The position numbers and the translations under genes were made by a program. This document shows positions 14,570 through 24,565 of a stretch of 27,030 nt of DNA, one piece after another. The notes under the pieces are model-generated. The model made no database searches, was not told the DNA's origin, and was given only the letters and a program-made list of their open reading frames with translations. How positions within the stretch are numbered: the stretch's first letter is position 1; every line of letters begins with the position of its first letter. The DNA is from CAYNSB01 sp964399625 (GTDB lineage: Bacteria; Planctomycetota; Phycisphaerae; Phycisphaerales; UBA1924), in NCBI GenBank assembly GCA_964399625.1, contig CAYNSB010000044.1, forward strand, positions 1 to 27,030. The letters are read 5' to 3'.

Positions 14570-16038
14570 ATGTCCCGGGAGCGCCGCCTCACCATCCTCT
14601 GCTGCGTCGCCATCGCCGCGCTCTTTGCGGCCTTCCTCGCCAACGCCGCCAAGCACCTCAAGCCCGATGGGCTGGGCGACCTCTACGCGTTCTACCACGG
14701 CGCCACGGCCCTCCGAACCGGCGGCGATGTCTATGCCCGGGGCGAACGCAACTACATCTACCCGCCCCTCATCGCGTTCCTCTATTCACCGCTCTCGTGT
14801 CTTTCCATCGTGAACGCGGGGCGCATCCTGCTGATCGTCAACACCCTGGCGACGCTGGTCTCGCTCATCCTTCTCGCGCGCACGGCCCTTGAGCGGTTCG
14901 CTCCGGTCGTCGCTGCCCCCGCCGGCGGTGGTCGCGATTCGACGGCTGCGGAGGCAAATACTTCCGCGCGCCGATCGGCGGAGCGGGCCGCGCTCGTGCT
15001 CACGTCCACGATCCTCTTCTCGCTGATCATCCTTTCCGACAAGGTCCGCTCGGAACTGCGCATGTGGCAGACCGATGTGCTGCTGCTCCTGGGCATGTCG
15101 ATCTTCATACGTCTGGTGGATCGGCGCCCCATCCTCGCTGGCCTCGCGCTGGGCTTCGCGTTCAACATCAAGTTTCTGCCGATCCTGTTCCTTCCGTATC
15201 TGCTGCTTCGCCGGCGATTCGCCGCGGCCGGGGCTTTCGTCGCCGGAATCTTCCTCTTCGCCTTTCTTCCGGCCACGATCGCGGGCTGGCCGCGCAACCT
15301 CGAATTGTTGTCCACCGCGTACGCGGGCCTGTTCCAACTGCTCGGCTTTCCGATCGATCCCGCGGCGGCGTCTGGCGTTGAACCGATCGAGGCCGACTTC
15401 TCCATCTCGATCACGTCGTTTCTTGCGCGCTGCTTTGTGACGCCCGATGGCGTGAACATGGCGCGCACCGCCGCCTCGGTCCTCGCGATCGCTCTTCTCG
15501 CCGCGCTCACGTGCCTTACCGCCTATGTCCGCGCGCGCACGAACCCGTTCCTCTGGCCGCGCGCCACGCTGCAGCAGCAACCCCCCTACTGCCAGCTCTT
15601 CCTGGCTGAGTGCGCCGTTCTCTGGGGCGCGACGCTCTGCTTCTCGCCGCAGCTCAACCCGCGCCACCTCTCCATGCTGCTCTTCACCATCACCCCAGCC
15701 TGCGCTCTCGTGCTCCTCTCGATCACGCGGCTCCGCGCCGACATCGCGATCGATGTCGCCGATCGCGCAACTCCGCCGACAATCCCGCCCAAGGTCATGG
15801 AGGATGAAGGTGTCTGGCGACGGCCGAAGGGACTCACGCTTCTCCTTCTCGTTTGTCTCATCGCCTACTTCCTCGCCCTCGTCCTGCCCCCCGCGGGATT
15901 CGAGCTCTTTGAGCCCGCCCTCACGTTCTGGCGACGGATCTCCGGGCATGCCTGGGTGATGCTCATCCTCCTGCCCATCTTCCTGCACGCCGTTGCGGCA
16001 CGCGTTCCGTCACGCACCCCTCCGCTACACTCCGACCC

Positions 16039-16042
<4 letters not shown>
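14570..16042 (+). CDS. GT87-like (DUF2029) polytopic membrane glycosyltransferase
   Basis: A 490-residue integral membrane protein with roughly ten hydrophobic segments. The N-terminal half has the pattern of DUF2029/GT87 enzymes: DLYAFYHGATALRTGGDVYA (residues 38-57), then YIYPPLIAFLYSPLSCL (62-78), and GLALGFAFNIKFLPILFLP (about 192-210). In the family the Asp early in the first periplasmic loop is the likely catalytic base and the donor is a polyprenyl-phosphate sugar (as in alpha-mannosyltransferases). A soluble insert rich in Ala/Arg occurs near residues 113-140. Its TGA overlaps the sucC ATG in ATGA. No other cell-envelope glycan gene is next to it, so the acceptor is unknown. Confidence 0.75.
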
Positions 16043-17283
<1,241 letters not shown>

Positions 17284-17315
17284 CCGTTCTACTCATCCAT
17301 CACGCTGAGTTTCGC

Positions 17316-17576
17316 TCACCCTTTCCCACCCCTCCCCGGCGCGTGCAACTCCAAGTACCCGCACCCCGTGCAGCGTAACGCGGCCACCTGGTACCGATCT
17401 TTCGGTGCAACATTGAACCGCAGCGTGAACCATCCTCGCTCCGGTGTGCCGCGGATCCATTGCAGCACGCGCTCGGGCGATTGGCCCATACGCATCTCGC
17501 CATGCCCATCGGCCATGATTCCGAACTCCATCCCCGCCCCGCACTTGGGGCACATTCGGGCTTCCTGCTCGTTCAT
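17316..17576 (-). CDS. Small zinc-ribbon protein, function unknown
   Basis: An 86-residue protein with CPKCGAGMEFG at the N-terminus (residues 9-19) and CTGCGY near the C-terminus, forming a four-Cys zinc ribbon. The middle has a WFTLRF segment. The layout is like the DUF6487-type zinc-ribbon proteins. ATG 17574-17576 is chosen since it starts just before the first CxxC; the frame is open further upstream, but that extension has no family character. The gene is convergent with sucC (32 bp apart) and divergent from the DUF4345 gene. No Shine-Dalgarno sequence is visible. Confidence 0.7.
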   Translation of the reverse strand: MNEQEARMCPKCGAGMEFGIMADGHGEMRMGQSPERVLQWIRGTPERGWFTLRFNVAPKDRYQVAALRCTGCGYLELHAPGRGGKG

Positions 17577-17663
17577 GCAAACAGCATAACCGGGCCTCGG
17601 GCCCGCTTGGGTCACGCACACCCCGCACATCCAACGGCCGCGGTTTGTCGAATCCATTTCAAC

Positions 17664-18041
17664 ATGGTCAAGGCCTATCTGCTCCTCAACGCCGGGCTCT
17701 ACATCCTGTTCGCGCTCGCGTGCACGCTGATGCCCGAGAAGTCCGCGCGTGTCGTGGGGCTGGCGTTTGGCTCGCCCTCGGGCAAGAGCGAGTACATCAC
17801 CGTGTACGGCGGCCTTGAGTTCGGCGTGGCGATGTTCTTCCTTGTCGCCGCGCTGCGCCCTGAGTTCCGCACGGCGGGGCTGCTCTTTGCGTTGCTATTC
17901 TACGGCGCGCTGGTGCTGTGGCGGATTCCCACGCTGCTGATGATCTCGGGCATTGGGCGGGCGACCTTCGGCTTTGCGGCCGCGGAGTTCGTGCTGGGCG
18001 CGCTGGCGGCGGCGCTGTGGTTCACGAATCATCGCGTGTGA
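17664..18041 (+). CDS. DUF4345-like small membrane protein
   Basis: A 125-residue membrane protein with four hydrophobic helices: YLLLNAGLYILFALACTLM, then a loop with the conserved GSPSGKSEYITVYGGLEFGV (residues 36-55), AMFFLVAAL, LLFALLFYGALVLWRIPTLL and FAAAEFVLGALAAALWF. The SGKSEYITVYGGLE signature and the length match DUF4345 proteins, whose function is unknown. ATG 17664 is used; it lacks a clear Shine-Dalgarno sequence. It converges on the radical SAM gene, 16 bp away. Confidence 0.8.
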   Translation: MVKAYLLLNAGLYILFALACTLMPEKSARVVGLAFGSPSGKSEYITVYGGLEFGVAMFFLVAALRPEFRTAGLLFALLFYGALVLWRIPTLLMISGIGRATFGFAAAEFVLGALAAALWFTNHRV

Positions 18042-18057
18042 GGCGCGGGGGCGAGCC

Positions 18058-19227
18058 TCAGCCCGCGAAGAGGCTCAGCTGCCCGTGCGCTTCGGGGCGG
18101 CGGAAGTGGGCCGCGGACAAGGGGCGGACGTCGCGATTGAGCCCGTAGCGGCGCGTGAAGACATCGAACGTGCGTGCGATCTGCTCGGCGTGGGCGCCGT
18201 GCCCGCGGCCCCTGTGGACGTTTGCCTCGTAGAGCTTTCCGCCCCGCGCCTGGCGGATGAGCGACTCGACGCGTCGCGCACGCTCGGGGTGGACGGATCG
18301 CTGGAGCCATTCCAGAAAGAGGTCCTTGAGTTGGTAGGGCAGACGCAGCATCACCCACGCGGCACGCCTGGCGCCGGCCTGGGCCGCGGCCTCGAGGATC
18401 TGCGGCATCTCCGCGTCCGTGAGCCCCGGAATAACCGGGGCGACGTTCACGCCCACGGGCACGCCCGCGGCGGTGAGCTCGCGGATGATGCGGAGTCGCC
18501 CGGCGGGCGACGTGGCGCGGGGCTCGAGTTTCTGGGCGAGTTCCGCGTCCAGCGTCACGAGCGTGACCGTGACGCGGCCGGCGTTCATGTGGGCGAGACG
18601 GGACCACAGGTCCGTGTCGCGCAGCACGAGCGCGCTCTTGGTCATCGTTGAGACGGGCTGCCCGCAGTCCGCGAGCACCTCCAGGCACTGGCGCGCGATC
18701 CGCATTTTGTGCTCGATCGGCTGGTAGATGTCCGTGATCGCGGACATCACGATCGGTTCGGGCTTCCACGAGGGTGAGGCGAGCTCGTCGCGGAGCAGTC
18801 GCGGCGCGTCGGGCTTGGCGATGAGCTTGGTTTCGAAGTCGAGTCCCATGCTGAAGCCCAGGTACTCGTGGTAGGGACGCGCGAAGCAGTAGATGCATCC
18901 GTGCTCGCAGCCGCGGTATGGGTTCAGCGTCCAGTCGAAGGGAACGTCGGAGGTCTTGGCGACGCGGTTGATCACGCTTCGGGTCTTGTCGAGGTAGACG
19001 CGGCGCTCCACGCGCTGGAGGCGACCCTCATCGCCCTCGCGCTCGATCCACTGGCGATCGAGCTCCTCGCCGAGGACATGAAGGCGGATGTCCTCGAAGC
19101 GGTTGCCGGGGTTCAGCCCCGCCGCGCGCCGATGCGCGGGCCCGCCCGCGAGCGCGTCGCGGTAGGTGAAGTCCAGATCGTGCTCGGCGGGCGCGGGCTC
19201 GCGCGCGGATTCAACGTCCGTGTCCAT
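18058..19227 (-). CDS. PA0069/Rv2578c-family radical SAM protein
   Basis: A 389-residue iron-sulfur enzyme. The radical SAM cluster motif is CEHGCIYCFARPYHEYLG (residues 107-124; Cys107, Cys111, Cys114). It is preceded by VPFDWTLNPYRG, which is highly characteristic of this SplB-like family, and followed by AITDIYQPIEHKMRIARQCL and VTLVTLDAELAQKLEPRATS. Family members lack an assigned reaction, so no substrate is given. ATG 19225-19227 is chosen as the first Met in frame consistent with family N-termini (HRRAAGLNPGNRFE follows at about 32-45). It lies 98 bp downstream of the acyl-CoA ligase gene on the same strand. Confidence 0.92.
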   Translation of the reverse strand: MDTDVESAREPAPAEHDLDFTYRDALAGGPAHRRAAGLNPGNRFEDIRLHVLGEELDRQWIEREGDEGRLQRVERRVYLDKTRSVINRVAKTSDVPFDWTLNPYRGCEHGCIYCFARPYHEYLGFSMGLDFETKLIAKPDAPRLLRDELASPSWKPEPIVMSAITDIYQPIEHKMRIARQCLEVLADCGQPVSTMTKSALVLRDTDLWSRLAHMNAGRVTVTLVTLDAELAQKLEPRATSPAGRLRIIRELTAAGVPVGVNVAPVIPGLTDAEMPQILEAAAQAGARRAAWVMLRLPYQLKDLFLEWLQRSVHPERARRVESLIRQARGGKLYEANVHRGRGHGAHAEQIARTFDVFTRRYGLNRDVRPLSAAHFRRPEAHGQLSLFAG

Positions 19228-19325
19228 TCCAAACAGGATACGAACTCCAGGCGCCCGGTCGCGTGGAAAGCGCAAGAACTTTGTTCTTTCGTCGGTGCAC
19301 GGAAGACGGCGCGGTGGCGGCGTCC

Positions 19326-20843
19326 TCACGCCAGCTTTTTGAGCTCGCGGCGCATGATCTTGCCCGTCGGATTCCGCGGCAGCGCCGGCACGATGCGAAC
19401 GGCGGTGGGCACCTTGTACCCCGCGAGGCGTTCGCGGCACCAGGTGAGGAGGTCCTTCTCGATCGCGCTGGCGCCCTCCTTGAGCTCGACGAAGGCGACG
19501 GGCAGCTCGCCGCGCATCGGGTCCTGCTGCCCGATGACGCCCGAGGCGTTCACGGCGGGGTGCCTGTTGAGAACCTCCTCGATCTCGCGCGGGAAGACGT
19601 TCTCGCCGCCGACGATGATCATTTCCTTGAGGCGTCCGGTGATGAAGAGGTAGCCGTCGTCGTCGATGCGGCCGATGTCGCCCGTGCGGAAGTAGCCGCG
19701 CTCGGGTCCGCCGTCGGTGAAGGTCTTGGCGGTCTCGTCCGGGAGCTTGAGGTATCCCTTCATGACGTTGGGCCCGCGCATGACGATCTCGCCCTCGACC
19801 CCGCGCGGGAGGAGTTGCATGGTGTTGTAGTCCATGGTGCGCTGGTCGATGCGCGGGAGCGCCCGCCCGACGGAGCCCAGGCGCTGGTGCTCGGGGAGAC
19901 AGACGTTGGTGGCCGGGGAGGTTTCGGTCAGCCCGTACCCCTCGGTGAGCGTGACCTTGAAGCGCTCGCGGAAGGCATCGGCGGTCGCGCGGGGCAGGGG
20001 CTCGCCGCCCGAGACGACGAGGGTGAGCGAGGCGAAGTCCTCGGGCGTCGCGTCCTTGACGTGAAGGAGGGCGTTGTACATCGATGGGATCATGACCATC
20101 GCGGTGGGACGCTGCTCGCGGATGAGCTTCATGAGGCGTGCGGGGACGAACCGAGCCGAGAAGATCGCGCGGCAGCCCAGCGTGAGCGGGAGGAGCGTCA
20201 GCACCGTGAGCCCGAAGGAGTGGAACTGCGGCAGCACGCCCAGCAGGATCGACGCGGGCGTGAAGGACGGGATGAACTCCAGGCACTGGGCGATGTTGGC
20301 GGAGATGTTGGCATGGGAGAGCATGACGCCCTTGGGGCGCCCGCTCGTGCCCGAGGTGTACAGGATGACCGCGAGCTGATCGTCGTCCACGCGGGCGGGC
20401 CAGCGGACCTCCGGCACTCCCTTGAAAGAGAGGCGGTCCATCTCGATGAGGTTCTTGACGCGCGGGCGGAAGCCGAGGTGGTTGAGCATCGGCCCGGCGG
20501 TCAGGATGGTGTCCGTCTCGCAATCGTCGATGACGTACTGGAGTTCCTCGGGCTTGAGGAGGAAGTTCAGCGGGACCACGGTGCGCCCAAGGATCCATGC
20601 CCCCAGCGCGGCGATCGGGAAGGCTCCGCTGGACGGGAACATCACGCCGACGGTCTGGGTCGAGGAACGGCGCGAGATCTCTTGGGCCGCGTGGAATGCC
20701 GCAACCGCGAGATCGATGCCGCGGTAGGAGCGGTTGTCATCGACGATGAGGCTTCGCCGCGGGTGACGGAGGCAGGTGCGGAGGATGGGCCAGTGAATGC
20801 TCAGGTTGGGGTCCCGGATGTGGATGGAACGGATCGGCGTCAA
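19326..20843 (-). CDS. AMP-forming acyl-CoA synthetase/ligase (ANL superfamily)
   Basis: Activates a carboxylic acid, probably a fatty acid, to acyl-AMP and then acyl-CoA. Motifs from the chosen start: P-loop LYTSGTSGRPKGVML (161-175), LTEGYGLTETSP (299-310), YFRTGDIGRIDDDGYLFITGR region (384-404) and the catalytic C-terminal lysine Lys494 in NPTGKIMRREL. At 505 residues it is of standard length. The start is uncertain: TTG at 20841-20843 begins LTPIRSIHIRDPNLS and leaves the divergent glycosidase gene free; a longer TTG start at 20936 would overlap that gene. No good Shine-Dalgarno sequence is seen for either. The substrate cannot be told from sequence. It could supply acyl-CoA starters to the polyketide synthase at 2203-3315, but distance makes this only a thought. 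Confidence 0.9.
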   Translation of the reverse strand: MTPIRSIHIRDPNLSIHWPILRTCLRHPRRSLIVDDNRSYRGIDLAVAAFHAAQEISRRSSTQTVGVMFPSSGAFPIAALGAWILGRTVVPLNFLLKPEELQYVIDDCETDTILTAGPMLNHLGFRPRVKNLIEMDRLSFKGVPEVRWPARVDDDQLAVILYTSGTSGRPKGVMLSHANISANIAQCLEFIPSFTPASILLGVLPQFHSFGLTVLTLLPLTLGCRAIFSARFVPARLMKLIREQRPTAMVMIPSMYNALLHVKDATPEDFASLTLVVSGGEPLPRATADAFRERFKVTLTEGYGLTETSPATNVCLPEHQRLGSVGRALPRIDQRTMDYNTMQLLPRGVEGEIVMRGPNVMKGYLKLPDETAKTFTDGGPERGYFRTGDIGRIDDDGYLFITGRLKEMIIVGGENVFPREIEEVLNRHPAVNASGVIGQQDPMRGELPVAFVELKEGASAIEKDLLTWCRERLAGYKVPTAVRIVPALPRNPTGKIMRRELKKLA

Positions 20844-20911
20844 GGGTACAGCGGCAAGACAGGGGAAGGCGGGCACGAAACCCGATGCGTTTGCAGGGCG
20901 AATGGGTAAGC

Positions 20912-22687
20912 ATGGCACGACACTTGGTAGGTCCAATCATTCGATGGGCGATGGTGTCGAGTTGGACGCTGGGCCTATCAGCGCATGGGCAGAACCTTTT
21001 GTCCAATCCGGGCTTCGAGGACCCCTTTGTATCGCAGGTTGCCACGGGTGTTTCGGGGCAGGTCGCGCAGGGGTGGGCCGACAACACGAGCTGGGCGAGT
21101 GGCATTTCGGTGGCGTATTCACGCGACACGGCGACCAAGCGTGGCGGCGCGAGCAGCCAGCGAATCGACGTGCAGTCGGGGTTCGCACAGTTCGTGCAAT
21201 GGATGCCGCTGACGAACGGGCGCACACACGTGAGCGTGTGGATGCGATCGGCAGCGCCGATGTGGGCGGCGCTGTACGTGCGCGGGAGCGGATTCCGCGT
21301 TTATGGGTCGACGCCGGTCCGCGTGGACGGCACGTGGAGGCAGGTGAAGCTTGAAGCGCTGACGAGCGCGGACGCGGAGGGCGGGGTGTTCGTCAACACG
21401 GCGGGAACAGGCACGCTGTGGCTCGACGACGCGTCGCTGACGGCGACCCCGAGCGACGCGCCCTCGCCCCGGGCTTTGACGCCGCCCTCGAAGGCGGTGC
21501 CTTCGTCGTTCTTCGGCATGCATCCCGGCCATATGTATGAAGCGCCGTTCCTGCCGTGGCCCAGCGTTCCGTTCGGGACGGCCCGTTCGCACGATTGCTC
21601 GGCGTTCTGGGCGATGATCGAGCCCAACGCGCCGATCAACGGTGTGCACGCGTATGACTGGAGCACCCTCGACGCATTTGTGGCGAGCGCTCGCTCGCGG
21701 GGAGTCCGGATCGTGTACACGATCTATCAGACTCCCGCGTGGGCGGCGACGTCCAGCGCGGCCGACCCGTACGGCGCGGCGGGCGGGGCGAGCATGCCCG
21801 CTCAGGTCTCGTACTACTCGAGCTTTGCGGGCGCGCTGGCGACGCGGTACCGCGGTCAGATCGCGGCCTACGAGGTGTGGAACGAGCCGGATATCTCGTT
21901 CTGGACCGGAACGCCCGAGCAGATGGCGCAGCTCGAAGCGGCGTGCGTGAGCGCGGTCCGCGCGGCTGATCCACAGGCGTTGATCGTGTCTCCTCCTACG
22001 TCTGGGGGCGGAACATATCTGAACCAACTGGCGTGGTTCGAACGGTTCCTCGCCGCGGGAGGGGGACAGGGCACGGACGTGATCGCGTGCCACCTGTACA
22101 GCGACAAGCCCGAAGATGACCTCGGCAGGATCGATGCACTGCGGCAGTTGCTCGGAGTGTACGGGCTGGGGGGAAAGCCTATCTGGAACTGCGAGACGGG
22201 TCTGGGGTATGACGGATCGAGTACGCCCGGCGAGGTCGCCGCGTACGTGTCGCGAACGTATGTGCTGAACTGGGCGAAGGGGCTCGATCTGATGGCGTGG
22301 TACTCGTGGACCGAGGCTTCGCAGTTGGGCATTCGGCGCGACAACGCCGGGAACTGGACGGTGCGGACGACGCCGGCGATCGCGTACGATGAGACCCGCC
22401 GATGGTTGGTGGGCGCGACGATGGTGTCGTGCGAATCGGACGCGGACGGGGTGTGGCGGGCGACGCTTGCAAGGCCCCGCGGCCAGTCCGGCACCATTTT
22501 CTGGCGAGAGCAGGGATCGCGCACGGTGACGCTTCAGGCCAACGCGCGGACCATACGCACGCTCGATGGCGTGTTTCGCACGCCGGACGCGTCCAGACAG
22601 ATTGTGGTGGGGCCGGAGCCGGTGCTGATCGAATATGGGCAGAGGCTTACGGAGAACAACGAGCAGTTTCCAGCGTCCCGACGCTGA
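20912..22687 (+). CDS. Secreted glycoside-hydrolase-like protein with N-terminal carbohydrate-binding-like domain
   Basis: A 591-residue exported protein. Signal peptide MARHLVGPIIRWAMVSSWTL, cleavage near SAHG|QN (residue 26). Residues 27-180 look like a CBM4/9-type jelly roll (NLLSNPGFEDPF, WADNTSWASG, GTLWLDDASLTA). Residues about 195-590 form a TIM-barrel of GH39/GH5 (clan GH-A) type: FFGMH start, YEVWNEPD with putative acid/base Glu325, and PIWNCETGLG with putative nucleophile Glu428. The nucleophile assignment is by spacing and is less certain. Substrate unknown. ATG 20912 gives the better signal peptide; ATG 20885, in frame, adds nine residues. The gene diverges from the acyl-CoA ligase with little room for promoters. 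It is followed, 59 bp on, by a second secreted protein gene. Confidence 0.8.
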   Translation: MARHLVGPIIRWAMVSSWTLGLSAHGQNLLSNPGFEDPFVSQVATGVSGQVAQGWADNTSWASGISVAYSRDTATKRGGASSQRIDVQSGFAQFVQWMPLTNGRTHVSVWMRSAAPMWAALYVRGSGFRVYGSTPVRVDGTWRQVKLEALTSADAEGGVFVNTAGTGTLWLDDASLTATPSDAPSPRALTPPSKAVPSSFFGMHPGHMYEAPFLPWPSVPFGTARSHDCSAFWAMIEPNAPINGVHAYDWSTLDAFVASARSRGVRIVYTIYQTPAWAATSSAADPYGAAGGASMPAQVSYYSSFAGALATRYRGQIAAYEVWNEPDISFWTGTPEQMAQLEAACVSAVRAADPQALIVSPPTSGGGTYLNQLAWFERFLAAGGGQGTDVIACHLYSDKPEDDLGRIDALRQLLGVYGLGGKPIWNCETGLGYDGSSTPGEVAAYVSRTYVLNWAKGLDLMAWYSWTEASQLGIRRDNAGNWTVRTTPAIAYDETRRWLVGATMVSCESDADGVWRATLARPRGQSGTIFWREQGSRTVTLQANARTIRTLDGVFRTPDASRQIVVGPEPVLIEYGQRLTENNEQFPASRR

Positions 22688-22733
22688 GATGCGTGAACGC
22701 GGAGGAAGTCGGCTGTATGTTTGGTCCGAACGC

Positions 22734-22739
22734 GAGGAG
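22734..22739 (+). promoter_or_regulatory. Shine-Dalgarno sequence for the secreted hypothetical gene
   Basis: GAGGAG lies seven bases before ATG 22747. A second strong site, GGAGGAA at 22701-22707, lies nine bases before an in-frame ATG at 22717, so both starts have support; the shorter one gives a more usual signal peptide. Confidence 0.6.
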
Positions 22740-22746
22740 CGATGAC

Positions 22747-23775
22747 ATGAGTCGCATCAGGAACGTGGGCGAGGCGCGGCGGGCATGGATCACTTTGGGC
22801 GTGGCGGCGTTCCTCCTCGCGGACGGAGCGACCGCGTGGGCTCAGAGCGGGTTCGCCGTGCCCAGCGGCGACGGCAAGACACGCGTGAGCGTGGCCCGAG
22901 CGCCCATGAACCCGGACAGCCCGGAGGGCAAGGCGTACGCGGCGCGGCAGAAGAAGAAGGTGGAACTCGAGCGCGAGCTGAACCTGATCCGAGTGAAGTA
23001 CTTCGGGAGCATCGGCAAGACCGAGATCCGCCAGGCGGGAATCTCGAAGCTTCGCGGGTACACCGAGGCGTGGATGTTCCCGAGCCTTTACAGCATCTTC
23101 GAGCGTGAGAAGGACGATGTGCGCGGGGCGATCCTGGAGCAGCTCGCGGCGCTCAAGACGGACGAGGCGGACACCACGATCGCGTGGGCCGCAGTGTTCG
23201 GAAGGGACGAGGGCTATCGCGCGATCGCGCGGACGCGCCTGGGCGAGCGTCTGAGGGACGCTCCTGCGACGAGCGAGCGGATCCAGAGCGTCATCGCGCA
23301 GGGGCTGGCAAGCGGGCAGAACGAGTCCATCACTGTCGCGGCCCAGCTGGCGAACCAGCTGAACCTCGTGCGGGCGATCCCCATGCTCATCAATGCGCAG
23401 GTGGGAAGCGGGAGCGGCGGTGGCGGCGGCGACAACGGCGACCCCGGGACGGCGCTGGCCGACATCGTGGTGGGCACGCAGACCGCGTTCGTGGCGGACC
23501 TGACGCCCGTGGTGGGCGACAGCGCCGTCGCGTTCGACCCGAAGATCGGCGTCCTGACCGAGGGCGTCGTGCTGCGGGTGATCAACGCGACGGTGATCGC
23601 GTACCGCGTTGATGTGCACAACGCGCTGGTGTCGCTGAGCTCGCGGGCGATGGGCAAGCCGACGGACCAGCTAGGCTGGGACAACGCGAAGTGGCGGGCG
23701 TGGTACGAGGATGAGCTCAAGCCCGAGCTGGCGCGGCGTGCGGAGGCGTCGATCGCTCCGCCGCCGCCGCGGTAG
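22747..23775 (+). CDS. Secreted protein of unknown function, HEAT-like helical
   Basis: I do not recognise this 342-residue protein with certainty. It has a signal peptide (WITLGVAAFLLADGATAWA, cleavage near residue 32). After a short linker comes a Lys/Glu-rich helical stretch (residues 55-80: QKKKVELERELNLIRVKYF) and helical pairs of HEAT-like rhythm (KLRGYTEAWMFPSLYSIF, VRGAILEQLAALKTDEADT, TTIAWAAVFGRDEGYRAIAR), then a Gly/Ser/Asp linker GSGSGGGGGDNGDPG at about 220-234 and a C-terminal beta-rich part ending in APPPPR. No catalytic motif is visible. It probably acts in the periplasm as a binding or scaffold protein. It may be co-transcribed with the preceding glycosidase gene. A longer start at 22717 is possible. 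Confidence 0.65.
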   Translation: MSRIRNVGEARRAWITLGVAAFLLADGATAWAQSGFAVPSGDGKTRVSVARAPMNPDSPEGKAYAARQKKKVELERELNLIRVKYFGSIGKTEIRQAGISKLRGYTEAWMFPSLYSIFEREKDDVRGAILEQLAALKTDEADTTIAWAAVFGRDEGYRAIARTRLGERLRDAPATSERIQSVIAQGLASGQNESITVAAQLANQLNLVRAIPMLINAQVGSGSGGGGGDNGDPGTALADIVVGTQTAFVADLTPVVGDSAVAFDPKIGVLTEGVVLRVINATVIAYRVDVHNALVSLSSRAMGKPTDQLGWDNAKWRAWYEDELKPELARRAEASIAPPPPR

Positions 23776-23785
23776 GCCCCACGCG

Positions 23786-24169
23786 CTAGACCCCCACCGC
23801 CACGGCGCTGGCGATGGCGTGCTCGCTGGTGTGCGAGAGCGAGAGGAGCCAACTCGAGACGCCCATGGCATACGCGAGCTCGCTCGCGCGGGCGTGGAGG
23901 CGGATGGAGGGGCGGCCCGCCTCATCGCGCTCGACCTCGACGTCGGTCCACCCAATCCCTGCGGACCAGCCCGTTCCCAGGGCCTTGAGCACGGCCTCCT
24001 TTGCGGCGAAGCGAGCGGCAAGGTGCTCGTCACGTCGTGCGCTGGAGCGCGCGTAGGCGAGTTCCTTGGGGCTGAAGCAGCGCTCGAAGAACCGCTCGCC
24101 GTGCTCGCTCGCGAGGCGTGCGATGCGCGAGACCTCCACGAGATCGACGCCGTGACCGATGATCCGCAT
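23786..24169 (-). CDS. acpS: Holo-[acyl-carrier-protein] synthase
   Basis: Transfers 4'-phosphopantetheine from CoA to acyl carrier protein. The 127-residue protein has GHGVDLVEVSRI (residues 5-16; Mg-binding Asp9) and ARFAAKEAVLKAL (52-64; Glu58), the two AcpS signatures, plus SLSHTSEHAIASAVA near the C-terminus. Length is normal for the trimeric AcpS type. GGAGGA at 24176-24181 supports the ATG. It is the last gene of the chaperone run, 38 bp after the FmdB-like gene. Confidence 0.95.
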   Translation of the reverse strand: MRIIGHGVDLVEVSRIARLASEHGERFFERCFSPKELAYARSSARRDEHLAARFAAKEAVLKALGTGWSAGIGWTDVEVERDEAGRPSIRLHARASELAYAMGVSSWLLSLSHTSEHAIASAVAVGV

Positions 24170-24175
24170 GGGCGC

Positions 24176-24181
24176 TCCTCC
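24176..24181 (-). promoter_or_regulatory. Shine-Dalgarno sequence of acpS
   Basis: GGAGGA on the minus strand lies six bases before the ATG at 24169 and fixes the start. Confidence 0.7.
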
Positions 24182-24207
24182 GGGCGTGTGGCGCTTGGAT
24201 CGCCAGT

Positions 24208-24561
24208 CTATTCCTTGGGCTTGGCCGGCTTGGCGCGGGCCGGGGCGGCGGGCGACTGGGCGGCGGGCTTCGACTCGGCCTTGGGCGTCGCGGGCGCGGA
24301 GGTCGAAGCCTTGGCCGATGAAGCGGTCGATTTCTCGCCCCCGCTGGATTCGGCCTGCGCCGCCTTCTTGTACCCCTCGGATCGGTAGTCCGTCTGGTAG
24401 AAGCCCGAGCCCTTGAAGATGATCGCGCCGCCCGTGCCGAGCTGGCGCTCGAGGGTCTTCTTGCCGCACTCGGGGCAGGTGGTGCGGGGCTTCTCGGTCA
24501 TCGAGTGGAAGATCTCGAAGGTCTTCTTGCAGGCCGAGCATCGGTAGTCGTAGGTCGGCAT
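24208..24561 (-). CDS. FmdB-family zinc-ribbon protein with Ala/Pro/Lys tail
   Basis: A 117-residue protein. The N-terminal zinc ribbon is standard: MPTYDYRCSACKKTFEIF with Cys8 and Cys11, and CPECGKK with Cys29 and Cys32, followed by the conserved IFKGSGFYQTDYR (about residues 47-59). The remaining half is low-complexity, rich in Ala, Ser, Pro and Lys, ending PAKPKE. Many FmdB-like proteins have such a tail. The role is not known; some have been proposed as regulators. It starts four bp after grpE and is probably coupled to it. Confidence 0.9.
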   Translation of the reverse strand: MPTYDYRCSACKKTFEIFHSMTEKPRTTCPECGKKTLERQLGTGGAIIFKGSGFYQTDYRSEGYKKAAQAESSGGEKSTASSAKASTSAPATPKAESKPAAQSPAAPARAKPAKPKE

Positions 24562-24565
24562 CGCG

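Noticed and set aside
12521..14698. Minus-strand open frame of 725 codons opposite the secreted repeat protein
   Set aside because: No family motifs, Arg/Asp/Ala-rich shadow composition; the plus-strand frame has a signal peptide, repeats and a recognised tail.
19274..19288. AAGAAC-TTT-GTTCTT inverted repeat between the acyl-CoA ligase and radical SAM genes
   Set aside because: Six A/T-rich base pairs with a three-base loop and no T-run in the direction of transcription; too weak to call a terminator or operator.
20844..20936. Longer N-terminus for the acyl-CoA ligase from TTG 20936
   Set aside because: It would overlap the start of the divergent secreted glycosidase gene and adds residues without family similarity; still, the true start is not certain.
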